From Streptomyces asoensis (GTDB lineage: Bacteria > Actinomycetota > Actinomycetes > Streptomycetales > Streptomycetaceae), in assembly GCF_016860545.1 (NCBI RefSeq), contig NZ_BNEB01000005.1:124001-188000 (forward strand): DNA of 64,000 bases. The letters run 5' to 3'. A program made the translations under genes and the position numbers. Shown in pieces: positions 1 to 7,565 of the stretch (position 1 is the stretch's first letter; the number at the start of each line of letters is the position of its first letter). The notes below the pieces were generated by a model. That model searched no databases. It was not told the DNA's origin and was given only the letters and a program-made list of their open reading frames with translations.

Positions 1-381
1 GGCGGCGATCGAGCCGCGCCGTCCTCTGCCGGACCAGGTCACGGACCGGCTGCCGACGACGGTGAGCGAGGCATCGCGGGACTCCGTCTCCAGCACCGCC
101 GCGGGGTCCCCCAGCAGGACCGCGCCCGTGACACGCACTCCGGGCGCCACGCGACGGGCCCGACGGGCCGCCTCGGCCAGCACACGGTCACCCGAGGCGT
201 ACGTCCGGGCGCCACCCGGATCCCACGGCGGCACGCCCGGCGCCACCGTGGCGGCCGGCCAGGCGCAGACGTGCACGAGCCGTAAGTCCACGCCCCTGCG
301 TGCGGCTTCCCGAGCGCCGGTCTCGACCGCGGCCATGGCCGTGGCCGAGCCGTCCACTCCCACCAGTACGGGGCCGCTCAT
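1..381 (-). CDS. Universal stress protein (C-terminus beyond the window)
   Basis: The reverse strand from an ATG at 381 opens with the residues MSGPVLVGVDGSATA, the usual first beta strand and adenine-contact segment of the UspA fold. Near the window edge it reads VVGSRSV, the start of the nucleotide-binding G-x2-G-x9-G segment, and the frame is still open at base 1. About 127 residues are visible, so this is either a single-domain protein nearly complete or the first half of a tandem one. USP proteins bind ATP or AMP in the cytoplasm and are induced in growth arrest and hypoxia. A box of the GGGGCC-N4-GGCCCC type lies 155 bases upstream. Confidence 0.85.
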   Translation of the reverse strand, partial: MSGPVLVGVDGSATAMAAVETGAREAARRGVDLRLVHVCAWPAATVAPGVPPWDPGGARTYASGDRVLAEAARRARRVAPGVRVTGAVLLGDPAAVLETESRDASLTVVGSRSVTWSGRGRRGSIAA

Positions 382-535
382 GCCGGCTCCCCCTCTCCGT
401 TCGCCGCCCGGGACCACGGCCGTACCGCTTCCCGGCGCGGTGCCGGACAGCCTCGCTGTCGGTCCTGCGCGTCCGGCGGTCCGTCCCGCTCCCGCTTCCT
501 CCCGGCACGGTGTCCTCGCCGGGCGCCCGCCGACA

Positions 536-551
536 GGGGCCGTACGGTCCC
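536..551. promoter_or_regulatory. Palindromic box 1 (OsdR/DevR-like) upstream of the USP gene
   Basis: Reads GGGGCCGTACGGTCCC, an inverted repeat with one mismatch between arms. It lies in the 490-base divergent gap (382-871) between the USP gene and the flavohemoprotein gene. A second, weaker match to the core (GGGCC-CACC-GGCCC) is at 589-602. Apart from these boxes I see no gene in this gap. Calling it an OsdR/DevR site is an inference from the motif shape and from the genes it recurs beside. Confidence 0.55.
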
Positions 552-745
552 CGGCACACCCCGTCCGGCCCTGCCGGCCTCCCCGGGCGGGCCCACCGGC
601 CCCGGGGAAAGGACCGACAGCCTCTGCCCGTGCCGTCGCCACGGCCGGACGCTGGAGGCGTGCCCAGCCCCCAGGTCGACGGAGGAGACCGGCGCCCCGG
701 TCCGTCATGTGTGCGACTTCACTGGGGCCGATGTGCCCGGGTGCC

Positions 746-761
746 GGGGCCCTTCGGCCCT
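746..761. promoter_or_regulatory. Palindromic box 2 upstream of the flavohemoprotein gene
   Basis: Reads GGGGCCCTTCGGCCCT, with the same 6-4-6 layout as the other boxes. It ends 110 bases before the flavohemoprotein start, a distance similar to that of the other copies (about 80-155 bases). The repeated sequence is seen directly; the regulator that binds it is inferred. Confidence 0.55.
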
Positions 762-871
762 GATCCGGCTCATCGGGGCCGGCAGCGGTGCCGTGGCTGC
801 TAGACAGGGAACGCCACCGCCCGAGGCGACGCGGCGTCCCTGCCCTTCATCCACCCCTTCCGGGAGATCCC

Positions 872-2083
872 ATGCCGTCCGCGGAATCCGCCGCCCTCGT
901 CCGGGCCACCCTGCCCGCCGTGGGCGGAGCGCTCGACGAGATCACCACCCGCTTCTACGCCACGATGTTCCGCGAGCGGCCGGAGCTGCTCGACGGGATG
1001 TTCAACCGTGGCAACCAGGCCAGCGGTGCCCAACGCCGGGCCCTGGCCGGGTCGATCGCGGGATTCGCCGGTGCGCTGCTGGACAACCCCGGCGTCCGGC
1101 CGGACGCGCTGCTCTCCCGGATCGCCCACAAGCACGCCGCCGTCGGCGTCACCGACGACCAGTACACGATCGTCCACAAGTACCTGTTCGGGGCGATCGC
1201 CGAGGTCCTCGGCGACGCGGTGACCCCCGAGGTGGCGGCCGCCTGGGACGAGGTCTACTGGCTGATGGCGGGCGCCCTGATCGGCCGGGAGGCCCTCCTC
1301 TACCGGGACGCGGGAGTCCGGCCCGGCGGGGACCGGCGGCCGTGGACGGTCGTCGAACGGCGCACCGAGACCCCTGACGTGGTCTCCTTCCTGATCCGTC
1401 CCGCCGACGGCGGACCGGCGCCGCACGCCCGGGCGGGCCAGTACGTGAGCGTCGAGGTGCGCATGGCCGACGGCGTGCGCCAACTGCGCCAGTACAGCCT
1501 GTCCTCGGACCCGGGCGGGGACCTGCGGCGGATCACCGTGAAGCGGGTCACGGGCGACGCCGGCGGCCCGGACGGCGAGGTCTCGACCCTGCTGCACGAC
1601 ACCGTCCGCGAGGGCGACGAACTGCTGCTGTCCGCCCCGTTCGGCGATGTCTTCCTCGACGATCCCGCCGACGACACGACCCCGCTCGTGCTGGTGTCGG
1701 CCGGTATCGGCTGCACCCCCATGACCTCGATCCTGGCCCACCTCGCGGCCCTCGGCTCGACGCGCACCGTACTGGTCCTGCACGCCGACCGCTCCCCCGC
1801 CGACCACGCGCTGCGCGCCGAGACCCTCCGCCTCGCAGCACAACTGCCGGGCGCCCGAGCCCTCTTCTGGTACGAGGACCGCGCAGCGGAGGAACCCGGT
1901 TCCCGCAGAGGCCTGATGGACCTGGGCGGGGTCGAACTCCCCGACGGCGCGACGGTGTTCCTGTGCGGACCCGTACCCTTCATGCGGGAGGTGCGCGGTC
2001 CCCTGCTGCGCGCCGGGATCCCCGCGCAGCGCATCCGCTACGAGGTCTTTGGCCCCGACCTCTGGCTTCCCACCACGGCCTGA
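872..2083 (+). CDS. hmp: Flavohemoprotein (nitric oxide dioxygenase)
   Basis: 403 residues, the normal length for Hmp. Residues 1-140 are a globin domain with distal Tyr29 (in RFYATMF), a nearby Gln54, and the proximal His in AHKH (about His88) followed by Tyr98. Residues 150-250 form the FAD domain with the RQYSLSS motif, and 260-403 the NAD(P)H domain with SAGIGCTPM and the late CGPVPFM. It oxidises NO to nitrate using O2 and NAD(P)H in the cytoplasm. The ATG at 872 is chosen because a GGGAG ribosome site lies just before it; in-frame codons back to 788 are not globin-like. Box 2 lies upstream, which suggests control together with the hypoxia/dormancy genes around it. Confidence 0.93.
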   Translation: MPSAESAALVRATLPAVGGALDEITTRFYATMFRERPELLDGMFNRGNQASGAQRRALAGSIAGFAGALLDNPGVRPDALLSRIAHKHAAVGVTDDQYTIVHKYLFGAIAEVLGDAVTPEVAAAWDEVYWLMAGALIGREALLYRDAGVRPGGDRRPWTVVERRTETPDVVSFLIRPADGGPAPHARAGQYVSVEVRMADGVRQLRQYSLSSDPGGDLRRITVKRVTGDAGGPDGEVSTLLHDTVREGDELLLSAPFGDVFLDDPADDTTPLVLVSAGIGCTPMTSILAHLAALGSTRTVLVLHADRSPADHALRAETLRLAAQLPGARALFWYEDRAAEEPGSRRGLMDLGGVELPDGATVFLCGPVPFMREVRGPLLRAGIPAQRIRYEVFGPDLWLPTTA

Positions 2084-2126
2084 GCCGCATGCCGGGCCGC
2101 CCGCCGCGAGGGCCGGCCGAAGCGCG

Positions 2127-2142
2127 AGGGCCGTCCGGCCCC
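2127..2142. promoter_or_regulatory. Palindromic box 3 upstream of the oleate-hydratase-family gene
   Basis: Reads AGGGCCGTCCGGCCCC, again 6-4-6 with near-perfect dyad symmetry. It is about 143 bases before the start of the oleate-hydratase-family gene and downstream of the flavohemoprotein stop. It is followed by a long inverted repeat (2179-2259) that would lie in the transcribed leader. Confidence 0.55.
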
Positions 2143-2178
2143 GCCGGGTGACCAACGGCCCACTGACGAGGGCCCCGC

Positions 2179-2259
2179 CGATCGGGAAACGTGAGCCCCC
2201 GGCGAGCTCCTGGGACCCCCGGGACCTCGGAGGTCCCCGGATCCCACGGTTCCCGATCG
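2179..2259 (+). repeat. Nested inverted repeat in the oleate-hydratase leader
   Basis: Outer arms CGATCGGGAA (2179-2188) and TTCCCGATCG (2250-2259) are perfectly complementary and continue inward, after one mismatch, with CGTG (2190-2193) against CACG (2245-2248). Between them sits a second hairpin with GGGACCT (2221-2227) and AGGTCCC (2231-2237) around a 3-base loop. The structure ends 14 bases before the ribosome-binding AGGAG, so the mRNA leader should fold into it. It could be an mRNA stabiliser, a translation control element, a terminator for the upstream gene or a second regulator site. Confidence 0.6.
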
Positions 2260-2284
2260 ACCGGCCCGGACCAGGAGTTGCGTG

Positions 2285-3856
2285 GTGGCGAAGGCATATC
2301 TGGTGGGCGGCGGCATCGCGGGGCTGGCCGCCGCCGCGTTCCTGATCCGCGACGGCGGTTTCGAGGGATCCGACATCCACCTGTTCGAGGAGAGCCGGAC
2401 CCTCGGCGGCGGCCTGGACGCGGGCGGCACCCCGCACACCGGCCACGGCATGCACGGCGGGCGGATGTTCGAGGCCGGGTTCCGCTGCACCTACGACCTG
2501 TTCTCCGGCATCCCCACGCTCGACGACCCCGCCGTCTCCGTCACCGAGGAGATCCTGGCCGGACACGAGGAGTCCGCCGGGGCCGACGTCGCCCGGCTCG
2601 TCGACGCGAACGGCGCCGTCGTGGACACGACCTCGATGGGGTTCTCCGAACGCGACCGGCTGGAGCTGCTGCGCTGTCTGGCCACCCCCGAGGGACACCT
2701 GGACGGCCGCCGCGTCACCGACTGCTTCGGCGAGCACTTCTTCACCACCACGTTCTGGCTTCTGTGGTCCACCACGTTCGGCTTCCGGCCCCGGCACAGC
2801 GCGATCGAGTTCCGCCGCTGTCTGAGGCGCTTCGTCCATCTGCTCCCGGGCCTCTCCGCCCTGTCGGGCGTCCACCGCACCCGCCACCACCCGTACGACT
2901 CCCTCGTGCGGCCCCTGGCCTCCTGGCTCCGCGAGCGCGGCGTCACCCTGCACACCGGCTGCCGGGTCACCGACCTGGGCTTCACCCCCGGTGTCCGCAG
3001 CGGCACGGTCGACGCCGTGCACCTGAGCCGCCATGGCCGCGACGAGAAGATCGCCGTCGGGCCCGAGGACCTGGTCATCGTCACCCTCGGCTGCGCGACG
3101 GACGCCACCGGCGTCGGCTCGCACACCGCCGCGCCCCCGCCGGCCCCGCACCGTACGGACGCCTGGCTGCTGTGGCACCGGCTCGCGCGCGGCCGCGAGG
3201 ACTTCGGCAACCCGGCCGTCTTCGACAAGCACCGCAAGGAGTCCCACGGGACGTCGTTCACGGTCACCTCGAAGGACCCCGTCTTCCTGCGGGCGTGGGA
3301 GGAGTTCGGGGGCCGTCCGCCCGGCCGGGGCGCCCTGACGACCCTCACCGGCTCCCGCTGGCTGCTGACCCTCGTCGCCGACCGCCGGCCCGTCCTCCGG
3401 GACCGGCCCGGGGACGTCGGCGTCTGGTGGGGCTACGGCCTGTTCCCCGACCGTGCGGGCCACCACACGCCCAAGCCGATGACGATGTGCTCCGGCCGGG
3501 AGATCCTCGACGAGGTCCTGCACCACCTCCCGTTCGACGAGCGGACCGCGGCCCGGGTCCGGGAGACCTCCACCGTCGTGCCCCGCGTGATGCCGTACAT
3601 CACCAGCCAGTTCCTCGCCCGTCGGCGGGACGACCGGCCCAGGGTGGTCCCGGAGGGGTCCGTGAACCTCGCCTTCGTCGGTCAGTTCGCGGAGGTGCCG
3701 GACGACGTCGTCTTCACCGTCGAGTACTCGGTGCGCACCGCCTGGACCGCGGTGGCGCAGTTGCTCGGCCTGGACCGGCGTCCACCGGAGGTCTACAAGG
3801 GCCACCACGATCCGCGGGTTCTCGCCGCCGCGCTGGAGACCATGCACCGACGGTGA
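2285..3856 (+). CDS. Oleate hydratase family protein (MCRA-like FAD protein)
   Basis: 523 residues, close to the family length. The N-terminus AKAYLVGGGIAGLAAAAF is a classic FAD-binding dinucleotide fold, and the HGMHGGRMFEAG, STTFGFRPRHSAIEF and QFLARRRDDRP segments are typical of the myosin-cross-reactive-antigen family. These enzymes add water across the cis-9 double bond of oleic and similar acids to give 10-hydroxy fatty acids, which detoxifies free unsaturated fatty acids. GTG codons at 2282 and 2285 both precede the protein; 2285 has better spacing from AGGAG (2273-2277). Its place inside the putative dormancy regulon is notable. No signal peptide is visible, so it should be cytoplasmic or membrane-associated. 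Confidence 0.88.
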   Translation: MAKAYLVGGGIAGLAAAAFLIRDGGFEGSDIHLFEESRTLGGGLDAGGTPHTGHGMHGGRMFEAGFRCTYDLFSGIPTLDDPAVSVTEEILAGHEESAGADVARLVDANGAVVDTTSMGFSERDRLELLRCLATPEGHLDGRRVTDCFGEHFFTTTFWLLWSTTFGFRPRHSAIEFRRCLRRFVHLLPGLSALSGVHRTRHHPYDSLVRPLASWLRERGVTLHTGCRVTDLGFTPGVRSGTVDAVHLSRHGRDEKIAVGPEDLVIVTLGCATDATGVGSHTAAPPPAPHRTDAWLLWHRLARGREDFGNPAVFDKHRKESHGTSFTVTSKDPVFLRAWEEFGGRPPGRGALTTLTGSRWLLTLVADRRPVLRDRPGDVGVWWGYGLFPDRAGHHTPKPMTMCSGREILDEVLHHLPFDERTAARVRETSTVVPRVMPYITSQFLARRRDDRPRVVPEGSVNLAFVGQFAEVPDDVVFTVEYSVRTAWTAVAQLLGLDRRPPEVYKGHHDPRVLAAALETMHRR

Positions 3857-3879
3857 CCCGCCGGGCACCGCTCGCACCC

Positions 3880-4713
3880 TCAGTCGTGCGGTACGAGGAT
3901 GACCGGGCAGTGCGACCGGTGCAGAAGGGTGTGGGCGACGGGTCCCAGCCGCGGGCCGAACACGCTCGTACGGCGGTGGGCGCCGACGACGGCCACGGCG
4001 GCGCCCCGGGTGGCCTCCGGCAGGGCGTCCGCAGGCGTGGTCCGGACGGTGCGGGTGTCGACCGGGACGTCCGGGTGCACGTCCCGCAGACGGGTCAGGG
4101 CGTAGCGCGGCACGGCCTCCTCCGTCCGGACCTCGGGTGCGGCCGGCCGTTCCCGGCCCCGGCCCAGCGCCGGCGCGGCGGAGGGCGGTTCGGACATGAC
4201 GCGCCGACGGCTCCCGCAGCGCACGACCCGCAGCCGCGCACCGCGCCGCTCCGCCTCCTGGAAGGCGTAGGCCGCCGCCTCCGCGTCCGTGTCGTCCTCC
4301 AGGCCGAGCAGCACGTCCCGCCCGTCGTCGTGCGGGTCGTCGCCACGTACGACCAGGAGCGGCCCCCGGGTGAGCGCGGCCAGCCGTGTCCCCACCGACC
4401 CGAACGCAGTGCCGGTCAGCGCGCCCAGGCCGCGTGTCCCCACGACCGTCAGGTCCGCGACCTCGCTCTCCCGCGCCAGCGCGTGCACCGCCCCGCCCTC
4501 CACGGCCACGGTCTCCACCGGCAGATCCGGGTGCCGCCGCCGGATCCGCGACGCCGCGGAGCGGAGCACCGGTGCGGCCTCGTCACGGTCGGGGACCGCG
4601 TACAGCACGCGCAGGGCGACGCCGTGCCGTTCGGCCTCCGCCGCGGCACGGTCGGCCGCCCGCACCGAGTGCACGGAGCCGTCCACTCCTACGGCTATGT
4701 GACGCATGGTCAT
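3880..4713 (-). CDS. Tandem universal stress protein
   Basis: 277 residues with two UspA domains. The first (1-140) starts MTMRHIAVGVDGSVHS and has the nucleotide-binding loop VVGTRGLGALTGTAFGSVG. The second (about 145-277) ends with VAVVGAHRRTSVFGPRLGPV and HCPVILVP, where the glycine loop is less canonical. The ATG at 4713 follows a GGGAGG ribosome site on the reverse strand; longer readings would run through a hairpin region and are not USP-like. It faces the oleate-hydratase-family gene tail to tail, with 23 bases between stops. USP genes are hallmark members of DevR-type regulons; only a degenerate copy of the box is found upstream here. Confidence 0.88.
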   Translation of the reverse strand: MTMRHIAVGVDGSVHSVRAADRAAAEAERHGVALRVLYAVPDRDEAAPVLRSAASRIRRRHPDLPVETVAVEGGAVHALARESEVADLTVVGTRGLGALTGTAFGSVGTRLAALTRGPLLVVRGDDPHDDGRDVLLGLEDDTDAEAAAYAFQEAERRGARLRVVRCGSRRRVMSEPPSAAPALGRGRERPAAPEVRTEEAVPRYALTRLRDVHPDVPVDTRTVRTTPADALPEATRGAAVAVVGAHRRTSVFGPRLGPVAHTLLHRSHCPVILVPHD

Positions 4714-4851
4714 GGCCGTCCCTCCCCAGTCGCGGATCTCTGTGATGTCCGTCCGGTGCGGGCTCCGCGTGCCGCGGGCACCGGCCTCCTCGCACGATGC
4801 TGCCCGCGCTCGCGAGCCGTGGGCAGACGCCGAGCGGTCCCCGGGAACGCG

Positions 4852-4882
4852 CCGGACGGCCCTCGTGGCAAGGGCCGTCCGG
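4852..4882. repeat. Inverted repeat containing the box half-site (upstream of the tandem USP gene)
   Basis: Perfect 12-base arms CCGGACGGCCCT (4852-4863) and AGGGCCGTCCGG (4871-4882) surround a 7-base spacer. The right arm continues as AGGGCCGTCCGGAAGG (4871-4886), which matches one half of the recurrent box but has lost the other. It is about 140 bases upstream of the USP start. It could be a double half-site operator or a hairpin. Which one cannot be told from sequence alone. Confidence 0.5.
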
Positions 4883-4911
4883 AAGGGCGTACGGACCACG
4901 GCGGTCGACGG

Positions 4912-4932
4912 CCGGGGACCGGCGGTCCCCGG
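4912..4932 (-). terminator. Hairpin after the HTH-flavin-barrel gene
   Basis: CCGGGGACC (4912-4920) and GGTCCCCGG (4924-4932) form a 9-bp stem with a 3-base loop, 22 bases beyond the reverse-strand stop at 4955. A short GC-rich hairpin with no U-run is the common form of a terminator in Streptomyces. The GGGACC/GGTCCC arms also resemble a DevR-type half-site pair, but the spacing differs from the other boxes. Confidence 0.5.
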
Positions 4933-4954
4933 CCGAACGTGGAGGAAGGCGGGT

Positions 4955-5629
4955 TCAGACCGTGATGCGGCGCCCCGTGACGGCGTACGGTTCGACGCGC
5001 ACCCACACATCGCGCCGGCCCCCGGCCCACGGCGTGCTGTGGGCCTGCCGCGCGAGCCGTCCCGCCTCGACGGGATCCGTCACCATGCGCGCGTGGCCCC
5101 GCACCAAGACGCTCCAGCCCTGGCTGAACGCGTCGTCGATGCGGTCGATCTCGAAGGCGACCTTGGAGCCGATCCCCAGTGACGGGGTCGCGCCGCGTGC
5201 CGTCCTGAAGACGATCGTCCCGTCGACGACGCTGTAGTTGACGGGGACGATCTGCGGCCCCTGGGCGGTGCACACGGCGAGCCTTCCGACGCCGTGCGTC
5301 GAGAGCAGGTCACCGCACTCGGTTCTGCTCAACTGGGTGAACTCGGACGTGGGCCCGGCCTGTCCGGGGCCCGGTGGCCGGTCGGTGTCCCCTCCGGTGA
5401 GCGCGGCGAGCGTCGTCTCCAGGGCCCCCGCCAGCCGGAGCAGTGTGCCCTGGCCGGGCGCGGCGACCGCATGCTCCTCCAAGTGCTGGAGATAGCCGGG
5501 GTCCACGCCCGCACGGACCGCCGTCTGCTCGCGTGTCAGCCCCAACTCGGCGCGGCGGGAGGCGAGTCGACGCCCCAGGTCACCCGGGGACCGCTCTTTC
5601 GTCGCCTCGGTCCGCTTCGGTTCGGTCAT
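4955..5629 (-). CDS. HTH (XRE) and pyridoxamine-phosphate-oxidase-like fusion protein
   Basis: 224 residues. Residues 20-78 form an XRE-type helix-turn-helix (LGRRLASRRAELGLTREQTA and VDPGYLQHLEEH). Residues 95-215 form a split-barrel flavin/F420-binding domain of the pyridoxamine-5-phosphate-oxidase superfamily (LLSTHGVGRLAVCTAQGPQIVPVNY, then IVFRTARG and GWSVLVRGHARMV). The combination suggests a flavin- or deazaflavin-dependent regulator or redox sensor; no direct function is known to me. The ATG at 5629 is preferred over a GTG at 5638. It lies 18 bases after the alcohol dehydrogenase stop, so the two are probably one transcript driven by the box at 6798. Confidence 0.82.
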   Translation of the reverse strand: MTEPKRTEATKERSPGDLGRRLASRRAELGLTREQTAVRAGVDPGYLQHLEEHAVAAPGQGTLLRLAGALETTLAALTGGDTDRPPGPGQAGPTSEFTQLSRTECGDLLSTHGVGRLAVCTAQGPQIVPVNYSVVDGTIVFRTARGATPSLGIGSKVAFEIDRIDDAFSQGWSVLVRGHARMVTDPVEAGRLARQAHSTPWAGGRRDVWVRVEPYAVTGRRITV

Positions 5630-5647
5630 GGCCCTCACGTCCTCTCG

Positions 5648-6718
5648 TCAGGCCGCCGGGACGGCGATCTCCTCGTGCGACGGCCCGCCGAGCACCACCT
5701 TGAGGGCGCCGGTGTCGGCGGCCCGGGCGAAGACGTCGTACGCCTCCTCCATGCGGTCCAGCGGGAAGGTGTGGGTGACGAGCTGCGTGGTGGGCAGCCG
5801 GCCGGCGGCGGCCATGCGCAGCAGGGTGGGCGTGGAGTGGGTGTCCACGAGACCGGTGGTGATCGTCACGTTCTTGATCCACAGGTCTTCCAGGTGCAGC
5901 GTGGCGGGTTTGCCGTGCACCCCGATGTTGGCGACGTGGCCGCCGGGCCGCACGATGCGGGTGCACAGCTCGAAGCTCTCCGGTACGCCGACCGCCTCGA
6001 TCACCACGTCCGCGCCGAGGCCGTCGGTGAGATCGGCGATCAGCTGCCCGGGGTCCTCGTGGGCGTCCGCCACGGCATCGGCGCCGAGCCGTTTGGCGGC
6101 GTCGAGCCGGGACGCGGCCGGATCGACGGCGACGATCCGCTCGGGGGTGAACAGACGGGCCGTGGCGATGGCCGCGAGCCCGATGGGACCGGCTCCCACG
6201 ACGGCGACGGTGTCGCCCGGGCGTACCCGGCCCTTGAGGACGCCCACCTCGTAGGAGGTCGGGAAGATGTCCGCGAGCAGGACGGCGTCCTTGCTCGCGA
6301 CGGCGCCGGGCAGCGCGTGCACGGACAGGTCGGCGTAGGGGACGCGGACGTACTCGGCCTGGGTGCCGTCGATCAGGTGGCCGAGGATCCATCCCCCGCC
6401 GCCCCGGCACTGGCCGTAGGCGGCCTCGCGGCAGAAGCGGCAGCGTCCGCAGGCGCTGATGCAGGAGACCAGCACACGGTCGCCGGGCCGTACGGTCCGG
6501 ACGTCGCTGCCGACCTCGACGATCTCGCCGACGGCCTCGTGCCCCAGGACCGTGCCCGGGCGCACCTCGGGCACGTCACCCTTGAGGATGTGCAGGTCGG
6601 TGCCGCAGATCGTGACGGCGCCGATCCGCACGATCGCGTCGGTGGGTTCCTTGAGGGCGGGGTCGGGGACATCTTCCCAGGCGGACTGCCCGGGGCCGTG
6701 GAAGACGTAGCCTTTCAT
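5648..6718 (-). CDS. Zinc-dependent alcohol dehydrogenase family protein
   Basis: 356 residues of the medium-chain dehydrogenase family. The catalytic zinc site appears as CGTDLHILKG and GHEAVGEI, and the structural zinc site as four cysteines in CISACGRCRFCREAAYGQC. The Rossmann segment is VAVVGAGPIGLAAI. It should oxidise an alcohol or reduce an aldehyde with NAD(P). The ATG at 6718 follows a GTGAGG ribosome site. In this setting (phosphoketolase, flavodoxin, USPs) a fermentative or redox-balancing role in low oxygen is a reasonable inference. Box 5 lies 80 bases upstream and the HTH-flavin-barrel gene follows directly. Confidence 0.9.
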   Translation of the reverse strand: MKGYVFHGPGQSAWEDVPDPALKEPTDAIVRIGAVTICGTDLHILKGDVPEVRPGTVLGHEAVGEIVEVGSDVRTVRPGDRVLVSCISACGRCRFCREAAYGQCRGGGGWILGHLIDGTQAEYVRVPYADLSVHALPGAVASKDAVLLADIFPTSYEVGVLKGRVRPGDTVAVVGAGPIGLAAIATARLFTPERIVAVDPAASRLDAAKRLGADAVADAHEDPGQLIADLTDGLGADVVIEAVGVPESFELCTRIVRPGGHVANIGVHGKPATLHLEDLWIKNVTITTGLVDTHSTPTLLRMAAAGRLPTTQLVTHTFPLDRMEEAYDVFARAADTGALKVVLGGPSHEEIAVPAA

Positions 6719-6797
6719 CTCGTTCCTCACCATCTCTTGGTTTCGCGTGCCGGACTGCCCGGTATCTCCAGCTTGTGCGGCCACCGTCCGCGCCGCT

Positions 6798-6813
6798 TGG
6801 GCCGTCCGGCCCA
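6798..6813. promoter_or_regulatory. Palindromic box 5 upstream of the alcohol dehydrogenase operon
   Basis: Reads TGGGCCGTCCGGCCCA, a perfect 16-base palindrome apart from its central four bases. A second, partial site lies next to it at 6821-6834 (on the reverse strand GGGACCGTCCGGCA). The two centres are about 22 bases, or two helical turns, apart. Such paired sites are common for DosR/DevR-type response regulators. The box is 80 bases upstream of the dehydrogenase start. Confidence 0.58.
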
Positions 6814-6926
6814 GCTCGTGTGCCGGACGGTCCCGCCCGGCGCACGCCGTGCGGGACCGGCGGCGCGGGGGTGCGGAGCCCGCGGGAGCGGGCCCCGGCG
6901 GGCCGGCGGGAAGGGCCGGGCGCGGC

Positions 6927-7424
6927 CTACGGGTGGGTCAGGGCGTCGGCGACGCCTTCGGTCCAGGTCTCGATCGCGCCGAAGTCCCGGAAGTCGCCGC
7001 CCTTGCCGGAGCGGAGGATCATCCCCGCCACCCGGCCCTTGGCGCCTTCTTCCAGGCAGCCGCCGAACGTGACGTGGTCGCGGACGCCCAGCCGGGTCAT
7101 GGCCCGCCGCACACCGCGCACGGGCGGGATGTCCCGTTCGGCGGCCGAGGCGTCGAGGGGTCCGCTGCTGAAGAACCACACCGGCCGCTCCTCCAGCGCG
7201 TGACGGTGGCGACGCACGAAGCGCCGCGCGTCCTTGTGCCAGCGCCCGGCGTACAGGGCGCCGCCCACGACGACCGCGTCGTACGCCGTCACGCGGGTGA
7301 CCTCACCCGCCGGGAGCACGTCGACCGTCGGCCCGGCCTTGCGCAGGACGTCGGCGACGGTCTGCGCTATCCGGGCCGTCGATCCGTTCGTCGTTCCGTA
7401 GGTGACCAACACGGTGCCGGTCAT
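6927..7424 (-). CDS. Flavodoxin-like protein (HemG-type FMN protein)
   Basis: 165 residues with the phosphate-binding loop of flavodoxins at the N-terminus (VLVTYGTTNGSTARIAQTV) and the segments VVVGGALYAGRWHKDARRFVRRH and VWFFSSGPLD, which resemble the menaquinone-dependent protoporphyrinogen oxidase HemG and other flavodoxin-domain oxidoreductases. It probably binds FMN and transfers electrons in the cytoplasm. The ATG at 7424 is the first in frame. It is a single-gene unit between the alcohol dehydrogenase promoter and the phosphoketolase gene, and carries its own box at 7515-7530. Confidence 0.85.
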   Translation of the reverse strand: MTGTVLVTYGTTNGSTARIAQTVADVLRKAGPTVDVLPAGEVTRVTAYDAVVVGGALYAGRWHKDARRFVRRHRHALEERPVWFFSSGPLDASAAERDIPPVRGVRRAMTRLGVRDHVTFGGCLEEGAKGRVAGMILRSGKGGDFRDFGAIETWTEGVADALTHP

Positions 7425-7514
7425 GGCGGTCCGCCTCCTCTCACAGCCGGCGCTGCGGTACTTCGATCGTGCGGCGGAGCGGGGACCGGGCCCAGGGGCT
7501 GTACGGGTCGCCCC

Positions 7515-7530
7515 GGGGCCGTTCGGCCCC
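7515..7530. promoter_or_regulatory. Palindromic box 6 upstream of the flavodoxin gene
   Basis: Reads GGGGCCGTTCGGCCCC, with perfect arms, and the symmetry continues outward to CC...GG. It is 91 bases upstream of the flavodoxin start and inside the 141-base gap between that gene and the phosphoketolase stop. It is one of the two best copies of the repeated motif, the other being at 10783. Confidence 0.6.
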
Positions 7531-7565
7531 CGGCGTGAGCCCCGGCCGGCCCCGCCCTCCCCGGC

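Noticed and set aside
800..3877. A 1025-codon open frame on the reverse strand
   Set aside because: It is the antisense of the flavohemoprotein and oleate-hydratase-family genes; composition is shadow-like (Gly/Arg/Val-rich, no domain) and there is no ribosome site.
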